Positions 10,055 to 20,174 of a stretch of DNA of 64,000 bases are shown in pieces (position 1 is the first letter of the stretch; every line of letters begins with the position of its first letter). The stretch covers positions 744,001-808,000 of the forward strand of contig CAVOGJ010000003.1 in NCBI GenBank assembly GCA_963695405.1, written 5' to 3'. The translations under genes and the position numbers were made by a program. The stretch comes from CAVOGJ01 sp963695405 (lineage in GTDB: Bacteria; Planctomycetota; Planctomycetia; Pirellulales; Pirellulaceae). Under the pieces are notes generated by a model. It did not search any database and was not told where the DNA came from. It was given only the letters and a program-made list of their open reading frames with translations.

Positions 10055-10783
10055 ATGAGTATCTCATTGAAAACGCTTGCTGCGTTCGCCGCCTTGTTGA
10101 TCGGCGTGGGCTCGACATCCAGCGCTGTCGCGTCCATCCAGCTCACGGCCATGTTTACCGAGCAGAATACGGCGAATAGTGATAACGATTCCAATTCGGA
10201 TCTGTTTTCACTCACCGTGGGTGCCGGTTCGAGTGCGGTTTCCATTACCAACGTGAAATTCACAACGCCAGCGGCTGTGTTTTTTGACACGGTAGGTCCA
10301 GGGCCAGCGAATGTCGCTGGCAATGCCGGGGCCTTTTCCGTGGCTTCCACATCCGGTCTGACATCTGCCCTGCTGAATACCGCTGCCTCGGTCACCGATG
10401 GCGGCAATATGCTCTCGATTGATTTCACGGGCACTGGCTTTGGCGCCGGAGATAGCGTCTTGTTCACAATCGACGTGGACGACGATAACACGGTCGTTCG
10501 TGGTTTCGACGTCACAGACTTCTACACGTCCATGCAGGGAACCCAGATCGACGTGACCTACGATTCGGGCTCGCAGACGGGTCTCACGGCAAGTTTCTTG
10601 CTGGATGCACAAGCCGGCGATCAGGTCCAATTCACCGACAACACCGGAGTGCGACGAGATTGGTACACTGGCGTGTCCGGTTCCGCACAGCTATTGGTCG
10701 TGCCGGAGGCGTCCAGCCTGTTGGTCTGGCTGTCCATCGGAAGTTGTGGCTTGGCCGTCGCGGGATGGTGGCGACGCCGCTAG
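10055..10783 (+). CDS. PEP-CTERM sorting-domain protein
   Basis: Exported surface protein of about 242 aa. The N-terminus (MSISLKTLAAFAALLIGVG) is a signal peptide. The middle is Ser/Thr/Asp rich beta structure without Cys. The C-terminus has the tripartite sorting signal: VPEASS, a hydrophobic helix (LLVWLSIGSCGLAVAGWW) and a final RRR. In other bacteria such proteins are processed by exosortase, which is not encoded here. ATG 10055 was chosen over the upstream ATG at 10022 because the signal peptide begins there. A strong terminator follows. The anchor assignment is secure; the role of the ectodomain is unknown. Confidence 0.85.
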   Translation: MSISLKTLAAFAALLIGVGSTSSAVASIQLTAMFTEQNTANSDNDSNSDLFSLTVGAGSSAVSITNVKFTTPAAVFFDTVGPGPANVAGNAGAFSVASTSGLTSALLNTAASVTDGGNMLSIDFTGTGFGAGDSVLFTIDVDDDNTVVRGFDVTDFYTSMQGTQIDVTYDSGSQTGLTASFLLDAQAGDQVQFTDNTGVRRDWYTGVSGSAQLLVVPEASSLLVWLSIGSCGLAVAGWWRRR

Positions 10784-11125
10784 TCAGCACAGCAGCCTCC
10801 AAATTGGCATACTTGGCCGCCCCAGCCGATGGTGGGGGCGGCTTTTTTCGTTTCCTCACCGCTGGGCGAGGACCCGTTGGGGAAGCAGATCGGCTGTGGA
10901 CGGCAAGTAAGAGGGCGACCGCCCGCACTTGTTTCTCGATCGCGGCTCTCACGCTTGGGCAATGCAGCTCGCTAGAACCTCGGAAGGAGTGGGACGGCAG
11001 TCGGGTCTGCTTGCTTGTCCCGTTGATATGGAGCCGGTACCGGCGATCAATCAGGGTTCCCCGGAGCGTAGCCATGGACGCCCCCTGTGTTTTCTCCGTG
11101 CTCTTCACGCTGGGGCTGCTGGCGT
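10784..11125. other. Intergenic region with terminator
   Basis: Apart from the terminator at its left end, nothing is recognised in the gap before the large membrane protein gene. Confidence 0.4.
10816..10848 (+). terminator. Rho-independent terminator of the PEP-CTERM gene
   Basis: GCCGCCCC pairs with GGGGGCGGC and is followed directly by six T residues. It lies 33 bp after the stop codon and ends the PEP-CTERM transcript. Confidence 0.88.
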
Positions 11126-14100
11126 ATGGACGAACCTCACGTGGCCCGAATTTCGTGGTACGATACAGGAGGTGCTGTTCTTTGGCCGCTTGTTCTCACG
11201 AGACTCGCCTTGACCGCCTTGCTGACACTCGTTGTATGGGGATTGGCCGCCTACGGTTGCTACACTCTGTTCCACCAAGTCACGAGGCCATCCGAAGATT
11301 CTGTTCGCGAGTGTTGCGAGCTTCTCGACCGGCTCCGTCGCGCGGGCCGAATTGATGAGATCGAATATCTGAAGATGCGGTCCGCCTTAGCGGCTACGGG
11401 GCGTCCTCTGACGATCGCGGTCTCTGGCCCGGAGGTAACCGATCAGGGGCAGAAGGCACGCGGCCCCTGGTCATCCTCAAGTTCGACTCCGCTGATTAAC
11501 GAACCAATCATCCAAGCGGTTCCGGTCCTCGATGAGACAACGTTGACCGGCCTTGAAGAAACCGGCACACCGCCGGTTCCCACAGCGCCCCACTCGCCAG
11601 CTGCGCGGCCCTCTCAGCCAGGACCATTCCAGCCGCCGCCCTGGCGACCAGCGGCGGCGGTAATTGGTCGCCCACCGTCGCCCGCGGCCGTTCATCCTCT
11701 GGACGTGGAGGACGAGCCGGTTGTCCCGCCCAAAAAGAAGCCGCCTCTGTCGGACGTTTTGATGGCCTTTATGGTCAAACGGAACATCCGGTGGGGCGAG
11801 TTGGCAAGTGGCATCCTGATTGTCGGGAGTGCCTTGGGACTGGTAGTCAGCCTGCGAGAGCAGTTACGAGACGCGATCCCCTATTTTCCGGCCCTACTTT
11901 TTCTCCTGATCACGGCGGCGATTCACGCCGCTGGCACTTATACGCTGCGCCGCTGGCGGTTGAGAAATACCAGTCGTGGTGTCCTGGTCATCGGGCTGTT
12001 GCTCGTGCCGCTTAACTTCCTAGCAGCCTGTATTTTGACGAGTACCGGTCCCGATCGTCGGCCGATTACGGATCCTGTCTACTGGATTGCCGTTCTCACC
12101 GGGACCATCGCCTTCTCGCTGATGACCTGGATCTCTGGCAAGTCTCTCCTCCGCCGGCGGCAATGGCCACTATTTGTCGGCGTCATGGGTTGCTCACTTT
12201 CTTTGCTGGTCATTAATCGGGTTGCCACCCACGCGCCAAACGACAGTTGGAAGACGCTACTACTTTCAGCGGTCCCCACGCTCGCCTTGGCCGTTGCCGT
12301 GATGACGATTCGTCCGGGACAGTGGCAACGAACCCACTGGTCCTCCCGGGATACCGCCCGTTTGTGGTTAAACCTGGCAATTGTCGTTTTCGCCTTCGCC
12401 GCTGCCCTGGCTCTCATGATCGTGCGGGCGATGGACCGGTTGCCGACACTCGTGGCGTTGACACCGGCACTGGTGATCGCCTTGTCACTGGTGGGGGGTG
12501 CGGGGTTACTCGTCCAGCAGGGAACGCATGGGCCTGGGGCGACGTCGCAACGACTAGCGGGTACGGCGATCGCGGTTTTGGCCGGTGCCCTCACGGGCGT
12601 TGCCGTCGTGTTGGGGGCGATCAATCCGACCGTCATGGTTGGCACAAGTTCGCTGGCCGCAAGCGCCACCTATATGATGGCGAGAAATCGGAGACTCCCC
12701 TGGTTATCGCTGGCGACTTGGATATGCGTTGCGGCGGCGGTCTGGTGTGCAATGCACGTGGCGCTGGGGAACTTTCGCTTCGATCATTTGACGACCTGGG
12801 GCGAATTACAACGTGCCGTTTTTAGCGGCGCAAGCGGTTGGTGCTTGATGACGGTAGGTGGCGGCGTGGCGGCGATCCATGGGCTGCTGCCGCAGATCAT
12901 GACCGTGCAAGGCACCGCCCTTGCCCAGCGGCGACGCTTGGGTGTGGCCGCGGGTGCGATCATCGCCTGCACGGGCCTCGGTTTGGCACTGCTGGCCAGC
13001 CTGTTTGATCGCCAAAACGCCTTTGACCAGCATACCGCAAGTCTGCTGCTGTCGATCGGAGCCGCGATCGCGGTGGTTCGTGGGCGGTCCCTGGGAATCA
13101 ATAGCCAAGCCGGAGCAACCGGGGCCTCGGCTATGGTCGCCATAACGTTGATGCATGGCCTGATCTGGAACCGTTTCTTGGGAACACGCATCAACGAATG
13201 GACTCACGGAATCGATATCCGCTGGGAACTGGTTACCGTGACTTCCTCGGTCGTCCTCGCCGTGGCGGCCTGGGTGGTTCGCAAGAGGGACGACAAAAAG
13301 ACACTTCGTTGGCGTCAGACGCTATCCGTCTGGGGGACCGCGGTGGCCTGGGTAACGCTCGTGGCCGCTGCTGCCCATCTGCAAATTCATGCCGGAATTG
13401 CCACGGCTTTGGCCACCACGGCGGCACTCGCCTTGGGTCTGTTTGCCGCCGCACGCGTTGGCGTCAGCGCCGCACCCTCTTTCTGTCTTGCGACGGCGAT
13501 CGTCGTCGGTTTTGCCACGACGGAATTTGCGTTTTCCAGCGTCCAAGACGATTTGCCTTTACCGCAGGGGACCTTGGCATTGATGGTCTGTTCCGGACTT
13601 GCGATCTGGTGCGTGGTCTGGTCGGCGCTATTCGCCTACGGAAGCCGCCGCTGGCTTGACTGGATGCTTGCGGACGACTTTCGTGTCCACGAATGGGTGT
13701 TGGTTGGCCTTGTGACGACGGTGCTTTATCTCTTGGTCAGGCACCTGCTCCCGATGGTGGCCGACGAGTTATTTGCCGACCACCGTTTCGACGTCGCTTT
13801 TTCCCTGGGCGAAGCGATGCCGTGGGTGCGGATTGCGATGGGCTTGGTTGCCCTGTCGGTCATGGTGGGACTCGCGACGCGGCCGCAACCGTCCCAAGCC
13901 GTCGCGCTGATTATGTTGTGGACCGCCGGCTGGTGCCTGGCAGGTCAGATCTTTCAAGACGTCAACGCGGTCGGCACGGCCATTCGCTGGTTGGTGCCGA
14001 TCGGCGGAGCAGCAGGTGCGGTTGCGTTGGGGAGCCGCCGCCTCTGGCTGCCCGCCTGGCAAGAACTGCGTGCGGCCTTGCGGCTGACCGAGCCGGGAGG

Positions 14101-16135
14101 GTGGTCAACGGAATTCACTCAGACCCTTCTCAATCTCTGGTTGATCATGATTGGTACGACCGTCCTGGCGATTACGACGGTGGCGGTCTCTCAAGTCATG
14201 TTGCATGGAGCGCAATCCCTGGGGGGACCTATCGGGCCCTCCTTCTTCGCAGACCTGCGAAAGGATATCTCATACGGTGGACCGATTGCCGTCATGGTCA
14301 CGATCCTGCTGTGGTTTGCGATCACCGAGCGACGCAGTGAGTTGGCGATGGCAGGATCAGGAGTCTTCCAGTACTTCGTGGCCCTCGCCGTTGTCTTACT
14401 TTTTCTATCGCCCCATCCACAGCTCGCATCGGCATGGTTCTTGAATATCGTCCAAACCGTTTCCCTTGGCATGTCCGCCTATGGGTTGGTGTGGTACTTC
14501 TTTCGGTCGCGGATCGGAGGCCGCCCCTTACCGATTCTCTCCGGGATGACAGCACTTGATTCGCATGTCGCGCTCAATGCCATACTGGTGGCCAGCCTTG
14601 TCGTCCTCATTCTGGTGAGATTTTTTACCTATCCGACCGCGACGGCTGGTTGGATCAACGAAGCGGGCGGTTGGTTAGGATTTGCCGCCTTGCTGGTGGT
14701 GACAGGCCTCACCTACCGTGTGTGGACCGAGCGTGTCCGGGCCGGCTTCGTGATGTTCGCGAGCGCGGTCAGCCTGGCACTGGTTACGTTCTTCGCCAGC
14801 CTCATTGACCGTTCTTGGCAGCCGTGCCCTTGGTACGCCTTTCGGGCGATTACCGGCGGGATGACGCTGCTGTCGGCGCTCAGCCTCGCTGGTACGATCG
14901 GATTGCAATGGCACCGCGGTGTAGCTCGCTGTCGTCGCCCCGAGTGGTTCCTGCCGGTGCTTGTACCCGGAGCGATCGCCGTCTTATTTGCCGCTCGCGG
15001 CGCGCCGGTCGATGCGCGGGCCTTCTGGTTCTACTCCACATGCCTGGGCACCATCCTCGCCGCTTGTGTCGTCTATGGATGCCAGATGCGTAGCGTTTGG
15101 GCTTCAGCGCTGGCTGTCGGACTTGTGAGTATCCAGGTGTTCCTGCAAGTTGCATCGAATCGCTGGCCATGGCTCGCCAGGGAAGAACAGGCGTTCGCCC
15201 ACCTGCTATTCGTGGGATGGTTGCTGCTGGCCATCGTCTGGCTGGGCTATTACCTGCTGGTGCGTGGACACGAGGAGCGGGCGATTCGGCGGGCGTTCCT
15301 ACGAATGCCGAACATCGTGGTCTTGCTGGCGGTGTGCTGGATCGGCTGGTGCGGTTTCACCGAGCTCTTCGATTTCGGCTCGACGCGCATCCTGGGGACC
15401 CCGCTGGGAACGACACTGATGTGCCTTACGATTTTGCATTTAACCCTCGATTTGTGGAATGATCGAGCGCGTCTGCGAGTAGCAAATCGCCATTTGGGGG
15501 CGGTCGGCCTCGCATCCCACGGTGTCTCGCTCGTTGCCGTCGGATTTGATCGAGTGCCCACATTAGCATTCGCGCTGGCAGTAACGGTGGCCGGTTGGGG
15601 TTACATGTATTCAAGAAGACGGGAGTTTCGCTACCTGGGTCGACGATGGGGTGTCCCACGCTTAGCAGCTCGCGCGGACCGGCTGGCCCGCAGCTTACCT
15701 TGGACCAATCTCATAACTTCCGTGTGGGCCTTATTACTGGTCGTCGTGACGATCTCTTTCTCACGTGAACGCGGCTGGCGCTATTTGGCCGCTTTCACTC
15801 CCGCTGTATTGGCGGGAGGCTTCCTACCCTTATCCGACAAGCATCACTCCCGTGGCATGCAGGCCCTGTCGATTTTTTTGCTGACATTGGCCGGCATGAT
15901 CCTGGCGCTGGCGGATGTCGGGCCTCAAACCATGTGGTCGGATCCGCTGGTAGTTCCGACCCGGCTGTTCGTTGCCTTCGCCGTGGCGGTGTTCGTTCAC
16001 GGCTGGATCATTCCGCGGCGACTCGGACCAAACAGTCATTGGATGCAGACCGTTCGTGAAGCAACCGTTGTGACGAGTTTTCTGGCGATTACCAGTTTTC
16101 TGGGCCTCTTGGCCGCGGAATGGAGCGCTATGTGA
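11126..16135 (+). CDS. Giant polytopic membrane protein, about 1669 aa
   Basis: The protein has one N-terminal membrane segment (VLTRLALTALLTLVVWGL), a cytoplasm-type stretch with a possible short helical domain (LLDRLRRAGRIDEIEYLKMR), a Pro-rich linker up to about residue 210 and then dozens of hydrophobic helices to the end. The segment KRNIRWGELASGILIVGSALGLV opens the membrane domain. It resembles in style the large planctomycete and DUF2339-like membrane proteins, but I cannot name a family. ATG 11126 avoids an unlikely Cys-rich leader from 11087; the ribosome binding site is weak. The downstream membrane gene starts on its stop codon, so the two are translated together and may be parts of one complex. 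Confidence 0.8.
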   Translation: MDEPHVARISWYDTGGAVLWPLVLTRLALTALLTLVVWGLAAYGCYTLFHQVTRPSEDSVRECCELLDRLRRAGRIDEIEYLKMRSALAATGRPLTIAVSGPEVTDQGQKARGPWSSSSSTPLINEPIIQAVPVLDETTLTGLEETGTPPVPTAPHSPAARPSQPGPFQPPPWRPAAAVIGRPPSPAAVHPLDVEDEPVVPPKKKPPLSDVLMAFMVKRNIRWGELASGILIVGSALGLVVSLREQLRDAIPYFPALLFLLITAAIHAAGTYTLRRWRLRNTSRGVLVIGLLLVPLNFLAACILTSTGPDRRPITDPVYWIAVLTGTIAFSLMTWISGKSLLRRRQWPLFVGVMGCSLSLLVINRVATHAPNDSWKTLLLSAVPTLALAVAVMTIRPGQWQRTHWSSRDTARLWLNLAIVVFAFAAALALMIVRAMDRLPTLVALTPALVIALSLVGGAGLLVQQGTHGPGATSQRLAGTAIAVLAGALTGVAVVLGAINPTVMVGTSSLAASATYMMARNRRLPWLSLATWICVAAAVWCAMHVALGNFRFDHLTTWGELQRAVFSGASGWCLMTVGGGVAAIHGLLPQIMTVQGTALAQRRRLGVAAGAIIACTGLGLALLASLFDRQNAFDQHTASLLLSIGAAIAVVRGRSLGINSQAGATGASAMVAITLMHGLIWNRFLGTRINEWTHGIDIRWELVTVTSSVVLAVAAWVVRKRDDKKTLRWRQTLSVWGTAVAWVTLVAAAAHLQIHAGIATALATTAALALGLFAAARVGVSAAPSFCLATAIVVGFATTEFAFSSVQDDLPLPQGTLALMVCSGLAIWCVVWSALFAYGSRRWLDWMLADDFRVHEWVLVGLVTTVLYLLVRHLLPMVADELFADHRFDVAFSLGEAMPWVRIAMGLVALSVMVGLATRPQPSQAVALIMLWTAGWCLAGQIFQDVNAVGTAIRWLVPIGGAAGAVALGSRRLWLPAWQELRAALRLTEPGGWSTEFTQTLLNLWLIMIGTTVLAITTVAVSQVMLHGAQSLGGPIGPSFFADLRKDISYGGPIAVMVTILLWFAITERRSELAMAGSGVFQYFVALAVVLLFLSPHPQLASAWFLNIVQTVSLGMSAYGLVWYFFRSRIGGRPLPILSGMTALDSHVALNAILVASLVVLILVRFFTYPTATAGWINEAGGWLGFAALLVVTGLTYRVWTERVRAGFVMFASAVSLALVTFFASLIDRSWQPCPWYAFRAITGGMTLLSALSLAGTIGLQWHRGVARCRRPEWFLPVLVPGAIAVLFAARGAPVDARAFWFYSTCLGTILAACVVYGCQMRSVWASALAVGLVSIQVFLQVASNRWPWLAREEQAFAHLLFVGWLLLAIVWLGYYLLVRGHEERAIRRAFLRMPNIVVLLAVCWIGWCGFTELFDFGSTRILGTPLGTTLMCLTILHLTLDLWNDRARLRVANRHLGAVGLASHGVSLVAVGFDRVPTLAFALAVTVAGWGYMYSRRREFRYLGRRWGVPRLAARADRLARSLPWTNLITSVWALLLVVVTISFSRERGWRYLAAFTPAVLAGGFLPLSDKHHSRGMQALSIFLLTLAGMILALADVGPQTMWSDPLVVPTRLFVAFAVAVFVHGWIIPRRLGPNSHWMQTVREATVVTSFLAITSFLGLLAAEWSAM

Positions 16136-17127
16136 TGGATGTCGGTTGCGGGATGCCCGTGCCGGTCGCGGCGGCAGTCGCCGTGATTGTCTCCCTGATG
16201 ATCTCTGCGATGATCGCGGTAGCGCTGATGCCGCGTCACGACCCGTTGGGACTCGATCTCTATCAGCGGCGGGGCTATGTGTTCGCGGCGGAGATTATGG
16301 CCGGGCTACTGGTGGCCCACGCCTTCTTCACCATGCCGTTCCTTTTTCGGCTGGGCATCCGACAGTACTGGCCCTACTTGGTCATGATCCTGGCATTTGC
16401 GGGGGTCGGCATGGCACGCCTGCTCCGCCATCGAAAATTGGAAGTGCTGGCCGAACCGATCTTTCAGTCCGCGGCGGCGCTGCCGCTGGCCACGGCGGCC
16501 GCCTTCTGGGCCGTCGATTCTCGAGCCGAAGCCTCGCTGGTCATGTTCCTGGTCGGCTTGCTCTACTTGCTGATCTCATTCACCCGTCGTTCCCTTCTCA
16601 GCGGCGGGTTGGCGATCCTCTTTGCCAATCTGGCACTGTGGCTGTTTTATGGCAAGTTTTCGCAACTGGCATTCCTCCATCATCCACAGTTGTGGATGGT
16701 CCCGCCGGCACTCTCACTTCTGCTGGCCGGGCAACTGGAACGCCGGCGACTGACGCCCCGTCAGTTGGGATCGTTGAGGTACGCTTGTGTGGCGGTGATT
16801 TACGTTAGCTCGACCAGTGAGATCTTTCTTACCGGAATCGGTGAGCAGTTGTGGCCGCCCATGGTGCTGGCTCTACTTGCGGTGGTGGGAGTTCTATGTG
16901 GAGTCGTGTTTCACGTCCGGGCTTACTTGTACTTGGGGATTGGCTTCTTGCTGTTTGCCATGACGTCGATGATCGCCCACGCCCATCAAAGACTGGATCA
17001 TGTCTGGCCCTGGTGGGCATTTGGCATCTTGTTGGGTACCGCCATCCTGGTCATGTTCGGTTGGTTTGAGAAGAGACGAAACGATCTGCCCGAACTCCGC
17101 AGTCGTTTGCGTAAATGGGACTACTAA
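16135..17127 (+). CDS. Polytopic membrane protein, about 330 aa
   Basis: Multi-spanning inner-membrane protein with around ten hydrophobic segments and a short charged C-terminal tail (RRNDLPELRSRLRKWDY). Its ATG overlaps the TGA of the giant membrane protein by one base (TGATG), typical of translational coupling. An in-frame ATG at 16120 is also possible. Because the composition continues that of the upstream protein, it may be its C-terminal part encoded separately, or the result of a frame change. No function can be assigned from the sequence. Confidence 0.75.
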   Translation: MDVGCGMPVPVAAAVAVIVSLMISAMIAVALMPRHDPLGLDLYQRRGYVFAAEIMAGLLVAHAFFTMPFLFRLGIRQYWPYLVMILAFAGVGMARLLRHRKLEVLAEPIFQSAAALPLATAAAFWAVDSRAEASLVMFLVGLLYLLISFTRRSLLSGGLAILFANLALWLFYGKFSQLAFLHHPQLWMVPPALSLLLAGQLERRRLTPRQLGSLRYACVAVIYVSSTSEIFLTGIGEQLWPPMVLALLAVVGVLCGVVFHVRAYLYLGIGFLLFAMTSMIAHAHQRLDHVWPWWAFGILLGTAILVMFGWFEKRRNDLPELRSRLRKWDY

Positions 17128-17188
17128 GTCTCCGCGGCGGTCGGTTCGTGCATGCTGTTGCCAAACGAAGACAGGCTGAGATGGCGCC

Positions 17189-18412
17189 CTACGTGGCGAA
17201 TTCCTCGGCATCGGCTTGCACCGCTTCCCGCAAGCGCTGCGGAAAATCGGGCATGGTGCTGATCACACGGACCCAGTTGGGGATGGCTTTGGCGCCGGAC
17301 GAGTCGTGGAGAAAGTCGTGGCCGGCGTCGATCACCTGATCGGCAAATCCCTCGACCGCCTGCTCCTCTGCGTGTCGATCGTATTCAAGGCTGTTAATGA
17401 CGGAATCGGCATGATACTTACGGATCGCATCTTGGGCGGATCGCAGGTAGGCGGCCCGCAGCGATGTAAATTGGCCCTGCTGCAGCGTCATCCCCCGACT
17501 GGCCAGCGTGCGAAAGAATGTCGTCAGGATATCCCGCGCCATTTTCATCAAGCCCTTCGTGCTGTCATCCAGCGACAAGTCCTGATGTTTGTGTTCATAG
17601 GTAGCGCATAGATCCACTTGGCAAACCCGCTTCGTCGACGTGTTACGGAAGACTTCGGCCAAGGTGCCGACTTCTAGTCCCCAGTCGCTAGGGATACGAT
17701 TCGAGCGCGCCATATTGGCAGTCATGGCAAATTCTCCGGCCAGCGGGTAACGAAAGCTGCGCAAGTAACGAAGAAATGCGTCGTCACCCAATACCAAGAG
17801 CATCGCATCAAGTAGAGGGATCACGAGCAACCGCACCACGCGACCATGCATGCGGTCGGTGACCCGTGCATAGAAGGCCTTACAAAATTCGAAGTCGTAG
17901 CTGGCGTGGACCATGGGCAGACAGAGTCGGGCCAGCATGATACGGTCGTAGTCCACGATGTCGCAATCGTGCAAGACAAAGGCACTCAGCTGCGGATCGG
18001 CCAGCAGATACCCGTAAGCCGTCCAGGCAGAACGTCCCTTGCCGGGCACCGATAGATGGAAGTCGGCATCGATCAATTCCTGGTACATTTCTTGGACGCG
18101 CGGTCCGTCGGTCCACAGCACGGCGGCACGGCTCCCCAGCTGGGACACGATCTGCCTGGTTTGCCGGTAGTCTGCCACGTCGGGGGCCACGCCCAGGGTG
18201 ACGACAATGCTCTCGAGATAGTTCGCCCCCACAAGTTTCTGGACAATTTCTGCAAACGGCGCGGCTCGCATATCGCCCGCCGTTACGGGCAAAACAAGCC
18301 CTAGCTTTTTCTCACGGGTCGCCACTTCCAGCAGCGATTCGAGTCGATCGAGTCGTGCCGTACCGAGATCGTGGAGAGTCGTGATTTCGCCGGTTTGATA
18401 AAAGTCAGCCAT
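17189..18412 (-). CDS. gpgS: Glucosyl-3-phosphoglycerate synthase-like glycosyltransferase
   Basis: GT-A type glycosyltransferase of about 407 aa resembling GpgS (GT81), which joins glucose from an NDP-glucose to 3-phosphoglycerate. Visible features are KLGLVLPVTAGDM at the nucleotide-binding start, PGKGRSAW around residue 123, and the metal-binding motif HDCD (DxD, residues 149-151) in FVLHDCDIVDYDR. ATG 18412 was preferred to TTG 18436 because GGCGGA lies just upstream. It is the last gene of a four-gene minus-strand cluster, 27 bp after the GH13_18 gene. The neighbours support a role in glucosylglycerate metabolism. A different GT2/GT81 specificity, such as a mannosyl transfer, cannot be excluded. 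Confidence 0.72.
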   Translation of the reverse strand: MADFYQTGEITTLHDLGTARLDRLESLLEVATREKKLGLVLPVTAGDMRAAPFAEIVQKLVGANYLESIVVTLGVAPDVADYRQTRQIVSQLGSRAAVLWTDGPRVQEMYQELIDADFHLSVPGKGRSAWTAYGYLLADPQLSAFVLHDCDIVDYDRIMLARLCLPMVHASYDFEFCKAFYARVTDRMHGRVVRLLVIPLLDAMLLVLGDDAFLRYLRSFRYPLAGEFAMTANMARSNRIPSDWGLEVGTLAEVFRNTSTKRVCQVDLCATYEHKHQDLSLDDSTKGLMKMARDILTTFFRTLASRGMTLQQGQFTSLRAAYLRSAQDAIRKYHADSVINSLEYDRHAEEQAVEGFADQVIDAGHDFLHDSSGAKAIPNWVRVISTMPDFPQRLREAVQADAEEFAT

Positions 18413-18439
18413 GGTTCCGCCTGGAGGAAGGGTCAATCA

Positions 18440-20161
18440 TCAAGCCACCAACCACATGGTAGCAAAAGCAGGTATATCGATGAGCCGAGATTCGCCATTC
18501 ACCGGATGTCCCAGCAAGTCCCGCTTCCAGCAGACGATCGCGTCACCCACGCCTAGCCTGGCGCTTTCGATCGAATACGACTGATCACTCACGTTCGCCA
18601 GCACGAGGAGCTTCTGGCGGCCATCAGGAGCGATGCGGGCGAAAGCGATCAGATGCGGATGGTCCAAATCGAGCACCTGTTGTGTCGCATCCGGATGAAA
18701 GGCCGGCTGTGCGATTCGACAGGCGAGAAGTTTCTGGTAGCCTTCGAAAACTCGCTTTGACAGTGATCCGGCGGCATCCAATCGCTCCGCCAACTCGTCC
18801 CACACATATTTATGTCGATTAATACGACGCGGAATCCCCGCTGCCCGGGCGGCCTCCTCATCGTTGGGTGAACCAACAAGGCTATGGAAGTAGACACCGG
18901 GAATCCCCTGCAGTCCCAGCATGATCGCCTGGGTCGCGAGGAAGCGACGGGCATGCGTCTCCTGACCCTGCCCTGCCTCCCCCAGCATGTCGAGATACGT
19001 AATATTCAGTTCGTAGGGCGAATCGGAGCCGTCAGGATTCCGCTTCAGACCAACGTGGCCACCTCGCTCCCGCGCGACCCGAGCCAACGTCTCGATGCGT
19101 TCCGCCGGGACGAGGCCTTCCAAGGGTCGGACACCAATTCCATCGTGCGACGCGGTGAAGTTGAAGTAAGTGGTGCCAACTCGCGGTGACTGCAAATGCC
19201 GTAACCACGAGACCAGGTACGTCGCGTCCTGCTGCAAAAAGGCATCCAGCAGTAGCGGCGGTAAACTGAATTGATACACCATATGGGCTTCATCGCCATT
19301 ACCGAAATACGAGACGTTTTCGGCATGAGGCACGTTCGTCTCGGTCAACAGGATCACATGCGGTGCAGCGATATCCACCACGTCGCGTAGCACCCGCACG
19401 ACCTCATGTGTTTGAGGAAGATGGATACAAGTGGTGCCCACTTCCTTCCAGAGGTAGGCGATCGCGTCGAGCCGCACGATCCGAGCGCCCTGGGCAATAT
19501 AGAACAAGAGCACATCGATCATTTCGACGAGCACCGCTGGGTTGGCGAAATTCAAATCAACCTGGTCGGCGCTGAACGTGGTCCACACATGCCGCGTGCC
19601 GTGTGTCGTCTGGAAAGGGGTCAGGAGCGGCAAGCTGCGGGGCCGCGTCACCTGCGAAACGTCGACGGCAGGATCAACTTCGATAAAGTAATTCGTGAAA
19701 GGGGGTTCGCCGGCCAGGTAGGACTGGAACCAGTGGCTCTCCTGCGACGTATGGTTGAGCACGAGGTCGAACATCAGCTGCTGTTGCTTCGCCAGCTGGG
19801 CCACGTCCGGCCAGTTGCCGGCAATCGGCTGCACCTTTCGATAGTCGATGACGGAAAAACCATCGTCGGAAGAATACGGGAAGAAGGGCAACAAATGGAC
19901 CGTATTTAGCAAGCGATCGAGCTGCCGGCTGGCCAGAAAATCGCGAAGCACGCGCAGTGTCGGCTGCCCCGCGCGGCGAATTTGGTCGGCGTAGGTGATC
20001 AGTACGATGTCCCGCTCATCCCAACGCGGCTCTGCAGGCGACGTGAAGCGATCAGAATAGGCCTCAATCCGCCGAAGAATACTTGAATAGCACGCCGTTC
20101 CGTCTTCTCTCCCGTACAGACCCCACAACCGTCGTTCGAGTTCGGGACGTTTCTCGGTCAT
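18440..20161 (-). CDS. GH13_18 sugar phosphorylase (glucosylglycerate or sucrose phosphorylase type)
   Basis: Alpha-amylase-fold enzyme of about 573 aa in the sucrose-phosphorylase subfamily GH13_18. The catalytic residues are in place: nucleophile Asp in RLDAIAYLW (about residue 232), acid/base Glu in LTETNVPH (about 274) and the third carboxylate in TASHDGIG (about 340). GH13_18 includes sucrose, sucrose-6-phosphate and glucosylglycerate phosphorylases. Next to a GpgS-like gene, phosphorolysis of glucosylglycerate to glucose-1-phosphate and glycerate is the most sensible proposal. ATG 20161 leaves 13 bp after the upstream stop; a TTG at 20188 would overlap it. The enzyme class is certain; the substrate is inferred. 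Confidence 0.88.
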   Translation of the reverse strand: MTEKRPELERRLWGLYGREDGTACYSSILRRIEAYSDRFTSPAEPRWDERDIVLITYADQIRRAGQPTLRVLRDFLASRQLDRLLNTVHLLPFFPYSSDDGFSVIDYRKVQPIAGNWPDVAQLAKQQQLMFDLVLNHTSQESHWFQSYLAGEPPFTNYFIEVDPAVDVSQVTRPRSLPLLTPFQTTHGTRHVWTTFSADQVDLNFANPAVLVEMIDVLLFYIAQGARIVRLDAIAYLWKEVGTTCIHLPQTHEVVRVLRDVVDIAAPHVILLTETNVPHAENVSYFGNGDEAHMVYQFSLPPLLLDAFLQQDATYLVSWLRHLQSPRVGTTYFNFTASHDGIGVRPLEGLVPAERIETLARVARERGGHVGLKRNPDGSDSPYELNITYLDMLGEAGQGQETHARRFLATQAIMLGLQGIPGVYFHSLVGSPNDEEAARAAGIPRRINRHKYVWDELAERLDAAGSLSKRVFEGYQKLLACRIAQPAFHPDATQQVLDLDHPHLIAFARIAPDGRQKLLVLANVSDQSYSIESARLGVGDAIVCWKRDLLGHPVNGESRLIDIPAFATMWLVA

Positions 20162-20174
20162 GCCAATTCGATGA

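Noticed and set aside
16120..16137. ATG 16120 as the start of the second membrane protein
   Set aside because: ATG 16135 gives the tighter TGATG coupling; the earlier start remains possible but adds only five residues.
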